From assembly GCF_030371825.1 (NCBI RefSeq), contig NZ_JAUDDM010000014.1: a stretch of DNA of 48,161 nucleotides. One strand, given 5' to 3'. The translations under genes were made by a program, and so were the position numbers. Below, piece after piece: positions 8,691 to 16,635 of this stretch. The DNA comes from Collinsella sp944321445. GTDB lineage: Bacteria > Actinomycetota > Coriobacteriia > Coriobacteriales > Coriobacteriaceae. Positions within the stretch are counted from its first letter, which is position 1. Every line of letters starts with the position of its first letter. The notes beneath the pieces are model-generated. The model was not told the DNA's origin and searched no databases. It saw only the letters and a list, made by a program, of their open reading frames with translations.

Positions 8691-9114
8691 GCGCAGCGCG
8701 CATCGGGTTTTGTTCGACACGAATATCTTGCTGGACGCCGTATGCCGCGAGCGCCCGGAATCGGAAGAGGCCTGTCGCGTGCTGCGGAGGTGCAACGGTG
8801 AGGGAGACTTGGGCATGACCGCTGCCTCTTCGCTCAAAGACGCGTATTACGTTCTTGGCCGACAGTATGGCGAGCGGAATGCTCGTAAAGCGCTTGAATG
8901 GCTTATGGGCTTGCTTGTTATCGCGCCGATGGGGGCGGAGGAATGCGAGCTGTCGATCCATTCGAACGAACCGGATTTCGAAGATGGGCTCATTCGCGCG
9001 TGTGCCGAGCTGAACGATGTCGATTTCATTCTTACGCGCGATGCCGCCGCATTTCGCGCCTCCACGGTCCGTGCCGTGTCCTGTGCGGAATACCTGGATA
9101 TCTGTGGCGGATAA
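8683..9114 (+). CDS. PIN-domain toxin (putative VapC-like RNase)
   Basis: A 143-residue protein with the PIN-domain layout: VLFDTNILLDAV near the N terminus (first catalytic Asp), a Glu-rich stretch PESEEA, a central helix, and a C-terminal NDVDFILTRDAAAF block carrying the later metal-binding acids. PIN toxins are Mg-dependent ribonucleases held inactive by the cognate antitoxin. The ATG at 8683 overlaps the antitoxin stop; the TTG at 8671 would also be in frame but lengthens the overlap without a better ribosome binding site. The gene ends just before a hairpin. Confidence 0.85.
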   Translation: MYRRSAHRVLFDTNILLDAVCRERPESEEACRVLRRCNGEGDLGMTAASSLKDAYYVLGRQYGERNARKALEWLMGLLVIAPMGAEECELSIHSNEPDFEDGLIRACAELNDVDFILTRDAAAFRASTVRAVSCAEYLDICGG

Positions 9115-9145
9115 GGTTCATACGCGGGGGCGTTATGTTATGCAG

Positions 9146-9178
9146 AGAGGCCGAGCCACGTTCTGCGGCTCGGCCTCT
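9146..9178. terminator. Hairpin between convergent genes
   Basis: A perfect 12-bp GC-rich stem (9146-9157 with 9167-9178) with a nine-base loop lies between the PIN toxin and the end of the minus-strand siroheme protein gene. There is almost no T-run on either side. It is probably a shared terminator. Confidence 0.65.
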
Positions 9179-9201
9179 TGTTGCGTAGAGCTCGATGGTA
9201 C

Positions 9202-11778
9202 CTAGCAGGTGGCGCCGCCGACAACGTTCTTGTTGAGGATAGCCTCCTTATCGACGGGGGCGGAGAGCAGCTTCTCCTGTACGTAGTCGAAGCCCAAGCG
9301 CGCCACGGTGTCGGCGAAGCGCTCGCCCGAGATACCCTCGTCGCGGAAGAACAGGATGGCGCGCTCCACGACGTCCATGACCTCGTCTTCAGTGGTGAAG
9401 ATCTTGTCCAGCGCTTGGCCGTGGGCGGTCTTTTTGCCCCAGCGCCCGCCGATGTAGACCTTGTAGCCCACGAGGCTTTCGCTCACCGCGTCGAACGGGC
9501 AGGTGCCGATGCAGCGGCCGCAGTGGTTGCACAGGCTCTCGTCGATGGTGATCTTGCCGTCTGGACCCACCTGCGCATCGCCCATGGGGCAGGCCTTCAC
9601 GACCTGGCACACCTTGCAGGCGCGGCACTTGTCAAGGTCGATCTGCGGCACGCGCTGGCCCACGATGCCCAGGTCGTTGAGGTCGGGTTTCACGCACATG
9701 TTGGGGCAGCCGCCGACGGCGATTTTGAACTTGTGCGGCAGCTCGACGCCATGGTAGCCCACATAGAAGCGCCGGTGCAGCTTCTCGGAAAGGTCGAACG
9801 TGTCGATGAGGCCATACTGGCACGTGGTGCCCTTGCAGCTCACCACGGGGCGCACCTTGGAGCCGGTGCCGCCGGCGTCCAGGCCCGCATCCTGCAGGAA
9901 AGCGATGCAGGCGTCGATGTTGTCGTAGTTCACGCCCTGGATCTCGAGCGTGAGGCGCGTGGTCATGGTGACCTCGCCGGAGCCGAACTTCTCGGCGGCG
10001 TCGGCCACGGTTTTCTGCTCGGCGCTCGTCAGCTTGCCGTTGCGGGTAATCACGCGGATGTTGAACACGTCGTCGTAGCGCTTGTCCTGCAGGCACCCCA
10101 GGCCCTTGAGGCGCTTGATCTCTGCCGCGGGGAGCTTCTTGCCGGCCGGGCGCGGCACCTTGACCTCGTTGAAGGTCATGCCGCCTTCGAGCACGCGCGT
10201 GTTGGTGTAGCCGGCAGCCTTCAGGCGGTTCTGCAGGAAGTAGCCGCGCTTGCCCTTGGCGCACACGAGCAGGAGCTTCTCGTCCTTGGTGTGCCCTTCG
10301 ATGCCGTCTACGACCTTCGCGAGGTCGACCCATTCGGCGCCCGGGATGGTGGGGGCGGGGAGCACGTCGATGACGGCATAGTCCTTCGCTTCGCCTGCGG
10401 CGTACTGGGCAGGGCTGAACGTCTCGAAGGCGCCCGTGAGCTTGTTTTCGAGGATGTATCCCGCCGTCACGAGCGGATGGATGGCAGTGGAGAACGGAGG
10501 TGCGTAGGCGAAGTCCATAAGGTCGAGATCCTCGACGGCGAGCTTTTGGTAGAGCGCCTCGACCACGATGTCGACGACCTTGTCGACGGCTCCCGCGCCG
10601 AGGACCTGGACGCCCAGCAGACGATGGTCGGCGCGATTGGCGATGAGCTTGATGAAGAAGCTCGAGGAGCCGGGGTAGTAGTGCGCCTTGTCGTCGAGCA
10701 CGGCGACGATCGATTCGGGATTGAAGCCCGCCTCGCGCGCGGCAGCTTCGGTGAGGCCGGTGCGGCCGGCATTGAGCGTGGGCAGCAGTTTGACCACGCC
10801 GGTGCCGAGTACGCCCGGATACGCGGTGGGCGTGCCGGTGAGGGTGCGGGCGAGCGCGCGGCCGGCTATGTTGGCGGTCGAGCCCATGGGGCTCCAAGCG
10901 GGCTTGCCGGTGATGGCGTTTCGGACCAAGGCGCAGTCGCCGACGGCATAGACATCCGCTAGATTCGTGGCGCAGGACTCATCGGTTTCGATGGTCCCCT
11001 TGGTGAGCGCGATGCCCGATCCCTCGAGCCATGCGGTGTTGGGACGGATGCCGATGGCGATCACGACGATGTCGGCGGGGATGGTGCCGGTTGCCGTCCG
11101 CACGCCCTCGGCGCGCTCGGTGCCCGTGATACCGGTGAGCGCCGTGCCGGTGAGCACGCGAATGCCGGCGGCCTTGAGCTGACGGCGGGCGAAGTCGGCC
11201 ATCTCGGGGTCGAAGACGCCCGGCAAAATCTGGGGCATGGTGTCGATGACGGTGACGGACAGACCCTGGGCGAGCAGGTTCTCGGCCACCTCGAGGCCGA
11301 TGAAGCCGGCGCCGCAGACCACGGCGCGACGGCAGCCGCTCTGCTCGATGTACGAGCGGATGCCCGTTGCGTCATCGGGTGTGCGCAGGCAGAACACGCC
11401 GGGAAGGTCGACACCTGCGACCGGTGGAACGAACGGTGCGGCACCTGTTGCGATGACGAGCTTGTCGTAGGGCTCCGCGTATGCGCTGCCATCTTCGGCA
11501 CGCACGGTTACCGTTTTGGCGGTGGCGTCGAGCGCAGTCGCCTCTTGGCCGGTGCGAACCGTGACGCCGGTGAGCCCGGCATAGGATTCCGGCGTGTTGA
11601 CGATGAGCGCCTCACGGGTCTGGATGCTGCCTCCCACGTAGTAGGGCAGTCCGCAGCCGGCATATGAGATATCGCGGTCTTTCGTGATCACCAGCACGTC
11701 GGCTGAGCGATCGCAGCGCTTGATTTTCGCTGCCGTCTTCGTGCCGGCGGCGACGCCTCCGACGATAAGGTACTTCAT
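9202..11778 (-). CDS. Fusion: CoA-disulfide-reductase-like flavoprotein, rhodanese, siroheme sulfite/nitrite reductase, ferredoxin
   Basis: An 858-residue multidomain redox protein. Residues 1 to about 445 are a pyridine-nucleotide disulfide oxidoreductase of the CoA-disulfide/persulfide reductase group, with FAD motif VGGVAAGTK and the single catalytic Cys in YAGCGLPYY (Cys42). A rhodanese domain follows (loop VCAKGKRGY, Cys near 506). From about 560 comes a sulfite/nitrite reductase half-domain, then the siroheme/[4Fe-4S] motifs CKGTTC (about 647) and GGCPNMC (about 688), then two ferredoxin clusters (CRACKVC...CP, CNHCGRC...CP, about 716-760). The last part resembles AsrC-type anaerobic sulfite reductases. 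Electrons could pass from NAD(P)H through FAD and the Fe-S clusters to siroheme, with rhodanese handling sulfane sulfur; substrate (sulfite, persulfide or nitrite) is inference. ATG 11778 has GAGGGG 8 bases upstream; an ATG at 11784 is too close to that site. Confidence 0.88.
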   Translation of the reverse strand: MKYLIVGGVAAGTKTAAKIKRCDRSADVLVITKDRDISYAGCGLPYYVGGSIQTREALIVNTPESYAGLTGVTVRTGQEATALDATAKTVTVRAEDGSAYAEPYDKLVIATGAAPFVPPVAGVDLPGVFCLRTPDDATGIRSYIEQSGCRRAVVCGAGFIGLEVAENLLAQGLSVTVIDTMPQILPGVFDPEMADFARRQLKAAGIRVLTGTALTGITGTERAEGVRTATGTIPADIVVIAIGIRPNTAWLEGSGIALTKGTIETDESCATNLADVYAVGDCALVRNAITGKPAWSPMGSTANIAGRALARTLTGTPTAYPGVLGTGVVKLLPTLNAGRTGLTEAAAREAGFNPESIVAVLDDKAHYYPGSSSFFIKLIANRADHRLLGVQVLGAGAVDKVVDIVVEALYQKLAVEDLDLMDFAYAPPFSTAIHPLVTAGYILENKLTGAFETFSPAQYAAGEAKDYAVIDVLPAPTIPGAEWVDLAKVVDGIEGHTKDEKLLLVCAKGKRGYFLQNRLKAAGYTNTRVLEGGMTFNEVKVPRPAGKKLPAAEIKRLKGLGCLQDKRYDDVFNIRVITRNGKLTSAEQKTVADAAEKFGSGEVTMTTRLTLEIQGVNYDNIDACIAFLQDAGLDAGGTGSKVRPVVSCKGTTCQYGLIDTFDLSEKLHRRFYVGYHGVELPHKFKIAVGGCPNMCVKPDLNDLGIVGQRVPQIDLDKCRACKVCQVVKACPMGDAQVGPDGKITIDESLCNHCGRCIGTCPFDAVSESLVGYKVYIGGRWGKKTAHGQALDKIFTTEDEVMDVVERAILFFRDEGISGERFADTVARLGFDYVQEKLLSAPVDKEAILNKNVVGGATC

Positions 11779-11800
11779 GCGCATATCCCCTCTCTTGCAT

Positions 11801-11818
11801 GGGACGCGCGTGCGTCCC
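11801..11818 (-). promoter_or_regulatory. Small inverted repeat in the leader of the siroheme fusion gene
   Basis: GGGACGC and GCGTCCC (7-bp arms, four-base spacer) lie about 23 bp upstream of the ATG at 11778. A TATCAT hexamer on the minus strand at 11836-11841 could be the -10 element, which would place this repeat just after the transcription start. It could be an operator or a leader hairpin; there is no further support. Confidence 0.35.
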
Positions 11819-11905
11819 TGCGGGCGTATGCATTCATGATAGGCCTTTTGGAGTGTGTGCCCCTGCCACGGGATGGGGAGCGCGCCGTCAGGGCTCGCGG
11901 ACGGG

Positions 11906-12442
11906 TTATACCACCTTTTCCATGATGTAATCGTCCATGATGAAGCCGCTGCCGATATCGGTCTCGACGGCGTCGATGGTCTCAAATCCCCTTGCCGTGT
12001 ACGTCCGTATGCCGAGCTCGTTCTGCTTGTTGACGGTGAGGTACAGGGCGCGTAGCCCGCGTGTGCGGCAGAGGTTCTCGTAAAACGCAATCACGGCGCT
12101 GGCGAAGTGCTTACCGCGCTCGGATGCCAGCAGGTAGATCTTGCTCACGAAGAAACGGTTCGTTTCGGGTTCCACGTGGCCGCCCGTATAGCCCACGATG
12201 CGCCCGTCATCCGCGGCGCGTACAAACCAGTACTCGTAAGCGTGCTCGGCCATGTCGCGCTCGATAGCGGCTAGGCTTTGGAAATGCTCGATCATGTACT
12301 CGGTTTGCGCGGCACCGATCGTGGCGGGCCAGTATTCGCGCCAGATGGTGCCCGCTAGGCGGGCGAGCTCCTCGGTCTGCTTCGGGGTGACGACCGGTTC
12401 GAAGACGGCGTTTCCAAAACGGGGCGTGTTCTCGAGGCTCAT
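11906..12442 (-). CDS. GNAT-family N-acetyltransferase
   Basis: A 178-residue protein with the GNAT fold: N-terminal helices, a central strand pair (RIVGYTGGHV), the SKIYLLASERGKHFASAVI segment corresponding to the acetyl-CoA pyrophosphate loop, and the C-terminal LYLTVNKQNELGIRTYTARGF motif typical of the superfamily. Substrate is unknown. I chose the ATG at 12442; in-frame starts at 12457 (ATG) and 12478 (GTG) have no better ribosome binding site, and AAGAG lies about 6 bases before 12442. It is on the same strand as the siroheme fusion gene, 127 bp upstream of it, and is divergent from the chelatase/dehydrogenase gene. Confidence 0.82.
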   Translation of the reverse strand: MSLENTPRFGNAVFEPVVTPKQTEELARLAGTIWREYWPATIGAAQTEYMIEHFQSLAAIERDMAEHAYEYWFVRAADDGRIVGYTGGHVEPETNRFFVSKIYLLASERGKHFASAVIAFYENLCRTRGLRALYLTVNKQNELGIRTYTARGFETIDAVETDIGSGFIMDDYIMEKVV

Positions 12443-12493
12443 GGTGGCTCTTTTCATCGATGTGTCGGCATTGGTCACATCTTACGCTTTTCG

Positions 12494-12517
12494 CTTCCAG
12501 AATATATCTTCTGGAAG
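12494..12517. promoter_or_regulatory. Inverted repeat 1 of the divergent control region
   Basis: CTTCCAGAA and TTCTGGAAG form perfect 9-bp arms around TATATC. The half-site TTCnAGAAT and the trailing AGGG closely resemble the larger palindrome at 12554-12583, which suggests two sites for one regulator, 52 bp upstream of the acetyltransferase start and about 125 bp from the chelatase start. Confidence 0.6.
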
Positions 12518-12536
12518 GGCAGGCACGCGTTTTGCC

Positions 12537-12553
12537 TGATAAACCGTTTATCA
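12537..12553. promoter_or_regulatory. Inverted repeat 2 of the divergent control region
   Basis: TGATAAAC and GTTTATCA flank a single C: a perfect 17-bp palindrome whose right edge directly abuts the next palindrome. The sequence is unlike the TTCnAGAA pair, so a different protein may bind here. Confidence 0.6.
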
Positions 12554-12583
12554 CCCTTCGAGAATATCCATATTCTCGAAGGG
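12554..12583. promoter_or_regulatory. Inverted repeat 3 of the divergent control region
   Basis: CCCTTCGAGAATAT and its exact complement ATATTCTCGAAGGG are separated only by CC: 14-bp perfect arms in 30 bp. With a two-base spacer it is better read as a protein binding site than as an RNA hairpin. It ends 57 bp before the chelatase GTG, and CACAAT at 12594-12599 could be the -10 element beside it. Confidence 0.65.
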
Positions 12584-12640
12584 CCCTTCGTGCCACAATG
12601 GTTGCGATGACGGATGCGAATTGAGGGGGAGGCGAAGTCC

Positions 12641-13966
12641 GTGCGACATACCAAACAAGGTCTTCTGGTCGCGAGCTACGGGGCGTCGCGTCCCGAGGCG
12701 CGCACGCGCTGCGTCGAACCTCTCGCAGAGGAGCTTGAGCAGGCATTTTGTTCAGATTGCACGGAAGACGAACCTGTCGTTCGCGAGGCATATACGAGCG
12801 CAAAGGTCCGTGCGAAGCTCGCCGGCTGCGGGGAGCGCGTTCTTGCCGTCGACGAGGCGCTCGAAGAGCTGTGGTCTGCGGGCGTTCGCGACGTGTGCGT
12901 GGCAGTGTCGCATCTTGTGGACGGAGCTGCTTACGGCGCGCTGCGCCAGGTGATCGAGGCTCACGCGCCTCTGTTCGATGCGATTCGGCTTGCCCGTCCA
13001 TTGCTTGCTTCGGCAGAGGACTGCAAGCGCGTCGCAGAGATTCTCGATGGAGGGGTGCCGCGACGTGCAGATAGCGCGGTCGTTCTGGTGGGGCATGGCG
13101 GGCCGCATGCCGCTCAGCTTGCATATCTTGCATTGGGCTATGCGCTGCGCGAACGCGGGCGCAACGACATGTATGTGGGCATGTTGGACGATAAAGGTTC
13201 CTGTGACGCGGTGGCGCACGCCGTCGCGTGCGCGGGAAGCCAGGTGTGTCGCGTGCTTCTTGCACCCTTGTTGATTTCGAGTTCCGCCCATGCCCAGCGC
13301 GACATCTTTTCGACATCCGGATGGCGGGGCATCTTGGAGCGGGCAGGCTACACTGTCGAGGTGCTTGACCAAGGGTTGGGCGAGCTGGCGGAGATTCGCC
13401 GACTGGCGGTGGACCATATGCGCCGCGCGCCTGAAGTGGAGGCGGGCGCGCAGCGCCTTTCGTCTCCGGGCGATAGCGCCGCGGTGCCATCGCGGTTTCC
13501 CCTGTTCATCGATTTGCAAGGCAGGCGGTGTTTGGTCGTTGGAGCGGGAACGGTGGGCATGCGCCGTGTGCGCGCCCTGCGGCGATTTGGAGCGACGGCC
13601 GTGGTTGTCGATCCGAATCCCTCCGCTTCGATGTCCGCGGATGCCGATGAGGTGCGGCGCCGCCCGTACGCACCGGGAGACGAGCAGGGGTTTGACCTCG
13701 TGATAGCAGCGACTGACGACCGTGCAGTGAACCATGTGATCGGCGAACGCTGCCGTCGTCTTGGCATACCCGTCTCGGTCGCAGATGCGCCTGATGAGTG
13801 CACGTTCTTTTTCCCGGCGCTTTGCGAAGGCGACAATCTCGTTGCAGGCGTCGTTTCCCGGTCGGCCGACCACTCCGACCATGCACTTGTTGCCCGGGCG
13901 GCTGCGGATATGCGCGTTGCGCTAGCGCGGGCGGAGGCCGATGCGGCTTGTCGGGAGGGCCGATAG
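12641..13966 (+). CDS. CbiK-like sirohydrochlorin chelatase fused to precorrin-2 dehydrogenase
   Basis: A 441-residue fusion for the last steps of siroheme synthesis. The N-terminal ~280 residues follow the CbiK anaerobic chelatase pattern: VASYGASRPEAR, REAYTSAKVR, VSHLVDGAAYGALR, VLVGHGG (predicted metal-binding His) and LLAPLLISSSAHAQRDI (second His region), ending in EIRRLAVDHM. The C-terminal part, from about residue 290, is a Met8/CysG-N domain with the NAD motif CLVVGAGTVGMRRVRALR and ATDDRAVNHVI. Together they would oxidise precorrin-2 to sirohydrochlorin and insert a metal, Fe2+ for siroheme or Co2+ for cobamide. GTG 12641 is chosen because GGGGGAGG lies 8 bases upstream; an ATG at 12614 would make that site part of the coding sequence. 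Uroporphyrinogen III methyltransferase is not in the window. Confidence 0.85.
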   Translation: MRHTKQGLLVASYGASRPEARTRCVEPLAEELEQAFCSDCTEDEPVVREAYTSAKVRAKLAGCGERVLAVDEALEELWSAGVRDVCVAVSHLVDGAAYGALRQVIEAHAPLFDAIRLARPLLASAEDCKRVAEILDGGVPRRADSAVVLVGHGGPHAAQLAYLALGYALRERGRNDMYVGMLDDKGSCDAVAHAVACAGSQVCRVLLAPLLISSSAHAQRDIFSTSGWRGILERAGYTVEVLDQGLGELAEIRRLAVDHMRRAPEVEAGAQRLSSPGDSAAVPSRFPLFIDLQGRRCLVVGAGTVGMRRVRALRRFGATAVVVDPNPSASMSADADEVRRRPYAPGDEQGFDLVIAATDDRAVNHVIGERCRRLGIPVSVADAPDECTFFFPALCEGDNLVAGVVSRSADHSDHALVARAAADMRVALARAEADAACREGR

Positions 13967-13967
13967 A

Positions 13968-14133
13968 CAAATTCTTAAGTTTTGGTCACGTGCATACGCA
14001 TGCGCGGTCGAAGCGCCCGATTGCGATGTATAGAGAATCTGATCGAACAGGCATTTTGCTTATCGAAAATGTATCAAACGGTCGCAGGAATATGATACCG
14101 ATTCGATAGGAATAGCCAAAACTCAAGAAATTG
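13968..14133. repeat. AT-rich intergenic element bounded by 18-bp inverted repeats
   Basis: 13968-13985 and 14116-14133 are inverted copies matching at 16 of 18 positions. The enclosed 166 bp is visibly more AT-rich than the flanking genes. The right end also begins an imperfect direct repeat of the left end: CTTAAG..TTGGTCACG...GGTCGAA near 13974-14012 resembles CTCAAG..TTGGTTACG...GGTCGAA near 14122-14167. It lies between convergent genes and has no credible coding frame. It could be a degenerate miniature element or a small RNA locus. Confidence 0.5.
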
Positions 14134-14212
14134 GTTACGGGCAGATGGGCAATGCGACGCCGGTCGAAAAGACTATGCAGTTTTGAGCGCAAAAGAGCCG
14201 GTTTTATACATT

Positions 14213-14265
14213 GAGGCCGGGCGGGAGGATACGAGCCAACAGGTCGTGTCCTCCCGCCCGGCCTC
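14213..14265 (-). terminator. Long hairpin after the LtaS-like gene
   Basis: A 22-bp stem (14213-14234 with 14244-14265; one G-U pair) with a nine-base loop sits about 30 bp after the minus-strand stop codon. It is the obvious terminator for that gene although no T-run follows on the minus strand. Confidence 0.75.
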
Positions 14266-14293
14266 GAGGGCGTCTTCCCATGGGATGGGGCGG

Positions 14294-16426
14294 CTAGTTG
14301 ATCTTGCGCGCGAAGTTCAGGTACTGGATGGCCTGCAGGTCGTCTTCGAGTGTGCGATAGGGGCTGTCGCTTTCCAGTGCGTAAACCTGCCCATCGACGC
14401 CGCGGTACCCGACACCGCTCATCGAGACGATGCCGGTGCGGCTCGCCAGCGTTGCCTTCTGATAGTCCGTGAGCGGCGCGCCCGCCAGGTTGAGCAGCTG
14501 TGCCGCGAGCGCGTTGGCCCCCAGCTCGGAGACGGCGTTCGTCTGCGTGTTTCCGGCCACGTCGTAGTTTGCCCAGATGAAGTAGTTCGTCTCGTAGATG
14601 CGCCAGTTGTGCGCCGTGGGGTCTTCGTTCGGGTACAGCGCGTCGTTGATCTGTGCGGTGATGCCCGGCTGGTGGTCACCGAAGAACAGCAGGATGACGG
14701 GACGGTCGAGCTGGCGCAGCTGGTCGATGAAGTAGTTCAGGTCGCGATCGGACGCCTCGATGCAGCCAAGGTACACCGCGAGCTGGTCGAGCGTCGCCTG
14801 GTCGGTCACGCCGGCGGGGGAGTAGTGCACGATGTCCTCCGCGGGCATGTTGGTGGGGTCGTATCCGCCGTGGTTCTGGATCGTGACATCGAAGATGAAC
14901 TGAGGCTCATCGTTTTCGCGCAGCAGCTCGAGGATCTTGTCGTATGTGCTGCGATCGCTTGCGCCGGAGTGGTAGGTCTCGCTGTCCTCGAACTCCTCGC
15001 CTGCGAAGAACTCCTCGAAGCCCATCTGGCGGTACACGGTCGAGCGGTTCCAGTTGGTGGCAAGCTGCGGGTGGATGGCGTAGGAGGTGTAGCCGAGCTC
15101 CGCCAGCTGCTTGGGAAGGCTGTCGACCGAGGACAGGTCGTAGAGCTGGTAGGGCGTCTTGCCATAGCCCACGAACGAGATGGAGTTGCCGGTGAGGAAC
15201 TCGAACTCCGTGTTCGCGGTGCCTCCGCCGTACACCGAGGACACCAGTGTGCCGCGCTCCAGGGTGTCGGTGAGCGAATTGTAGAACTGCGGTCCGTTGT
15301 AGCCTGCTGCCTTGAGGCCCTCGTAGAGCGATAGGTCTGAGAAGCTCTCGTTCATGACGGCGATGATGGCCGGTTTCACCTGCTCGAACTGCTGCTCGGC
15401 TGCGACGCGGTCGGGTGAGGACCCCGTGCTTGCGTCATAGCTTGCGACAAGCTCGGCCTGCGCCTGCTCGGCGCTCTCGTCGGTGTAGTTCTCAGGCTCG
15501 GGGATGGGCAGGTCCTGCGTGACGGCGATGAACCCGGGGATGAAGCCATAGGTGCGATAGCTGTTGATAGGCATCCAGTGGTCATAGGTGAAGCCGAGGA
15601 GCTGTTCGACCTTGACCGAGGAGAAGACGTTCGATATGAGCACGAAAATCAGCGCGCCCGCGCAGAGGTTCGCTGCCGTATGGATGGCGAGCTCGCGGCG
15701 ACCGTTCGTTTTGATGGGGTGGATGAGCGAAAGCGCGAAGAACGCCACGCCTGCGGCACCGAGCGCCTCGACGATGTCGAGCGAGATCTCGTAGGTGTAG
15801 CCGCCGCTCACCGCTGCGGCGGTGCCGATGGCAAGCACGTCGCTGGGCAGGATGGCGGCGTTTTTGAAGGCGAGCACGAAGTGCTGGGCCAGGCCCATGC
15901 CCGTGCACGCGACGACGACAACGATGGGCAGCGCAAAGCGGCGCTGACCGATGAAGTAGAGCGCGAGCATGACGAAGAACACGAGTGCGAACGAGATGGC
16001 GGTCGCATAGATCGAGACGTTCACCATGTTTTGGTTCCACGCGCGTTCGAGTGACCACACCGAAGCCGCAGCGGCGACCGCAAGGGCGCCGATGTCGCGC
16101 ACGATATGGAGGGGGCGCACGGTGCGGCCCGTGTCCTCGGCGCGCCGCGACCAATACATGTAGGCAATCGACGCAGCGCTCAGGACCTCGAGCAGCAGCG
16201 CATAACGGATCATGTCCCAGCCGCCTATGGTGCACATGCCCAGGGCGCACAGAACGCCTACCAGCAGCAACAGAATCGCGATGGGCAATACGCGCAGGGT
16301 TTCGATGGGCGAGAGCGGCCGGTCGGTGATGCGCGAGCGTATGACGGCGGCAGCCGCGAGTGCCACGAGGACGAGCGCCGCCACAAAGGGGAATACGGCA
16401 TATGTCTGGGGGGTGTGTTCGATCAT
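14294..16426 (-). CDS. LTA-synthase-family membrane phosphoglycerol transferase
   Basis: A 710-residue protein with an N-terminal block of about seven hydrophobic segments and an extracellular sulfatase/alkaline-phosphatase-fold domain. The catalytic set matches LtaS: NESFSDLSLYEG (first metal-binding Glu), YGGGTANTEFEFLTG (nucleophilic Thr near residue 402), QNHGGY and FFGDHQPG (metal-binding His). LtaS-type enzymes transfer glycerol-phosphate from phosphatidylglycerol to make lipoteichoic acid or decorate glycans outside the cell; which polymer is made here is unknown. The ATG at 16426 gives a compact start; an ATG at 16459 is in frame, and neither has a strong ribosome binding site. It stands alone, divergent from uvrA. 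Confidence 0.88.
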   Translation of the reverse strand: MIEHTPQTYAVFPFVAALVLVALAAAAVIRSRITDRPLSPIETLRVLPIAILLLLVGVLCALGMCTIGGWDMIRYALLLEVLSAASIAYMYWSRRAEDTGRTVRPLHIVRDIGALAVAAAASVWSLERAWNQNMVNVSIYATAISFALVFFVMLALYFIGQRRFALPIVVVVACTGMGLAQHFVLAFKNAAILPSDVLAIGTAAAVSGGYTYEISLDIVEALGAAGVAFFALSLIHPIKTNGRRELAIHTAANLCAGALIFVLISNVFSSVKVEQLLGFTYDHWMPINSYRTYGFIPGFIAVTQDLPIPEPENYTDESAEQAQAELVASYDASTGSSPDRVAAEQQFEQVKPAIIAVMNESFSDLSLYEGLKAAGYNGPQFYNSLTDTLERGTLVSSVYGGGTANTEFEFLTGNSISFVGYGKTPYQLYDLSSVDSLPKQLAELGYTSYAIHPQLATNWNRSTVYRQMGFEEFFAGEEFEDSETYHSGASDRSTYDKILELLRENDEPQFIFDVTIQNHGGYDPTNMPAEDIVHYSPAGVTDQATLDQLAVYLGCIEASDRDLNYFIDQLRQLDRPVILLFFGDHQPGITAQINDALYPNEDPTAHNWRIYETNYFIWANYDVAGNTQTNAVSELGANALAAQLLNLAGAPLTDYQKATLASRTGIVSMSGVGYRGVDGQVYALESDSPYRTLEDDLQAIQYLNFARKIN

Positions 16427-16635
16427 CTCGTTCGATTCTTTACTATGCGCGGGGCGCATGCTTTACCGTGAGCTTACAAATATGATAAGAATCCCACGGT
16501 AACGGTCGGGCGTCAAACCGCGTTCGCTTGGATATCGGCGAATCGCCACACATATGTAAGGCAGAGGAATGTCGTCGCTGAAATTGTGGCGGGCGTATCG
16601 AACAAGGTTTGCGCATCCCGTGTCGGCTGCGTATA

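Noticed and set aside
12537..12553. FNR/CRP-type site in the siroheme control region
   Set aside because: TGAT and ATCA half-sites are present but separated by nine bases, not the four (FNR) or six (CRP) expected.
13968..14133. tRNA or known riboswitch in the gap after the chelatase gene
   Set aside because: No cloverleaf, no T-loop GTTCGA at the right place and no CCA end; it also lies between convergent gene ends, not upstream of a gene.
16599..16611. Second LexA box upstream of uvrA (CGAACAAGGTTTG)
   Set aside because: The half-sites have the wrong spacing and only partial symmetry; the box at 16636-16649 is much better.
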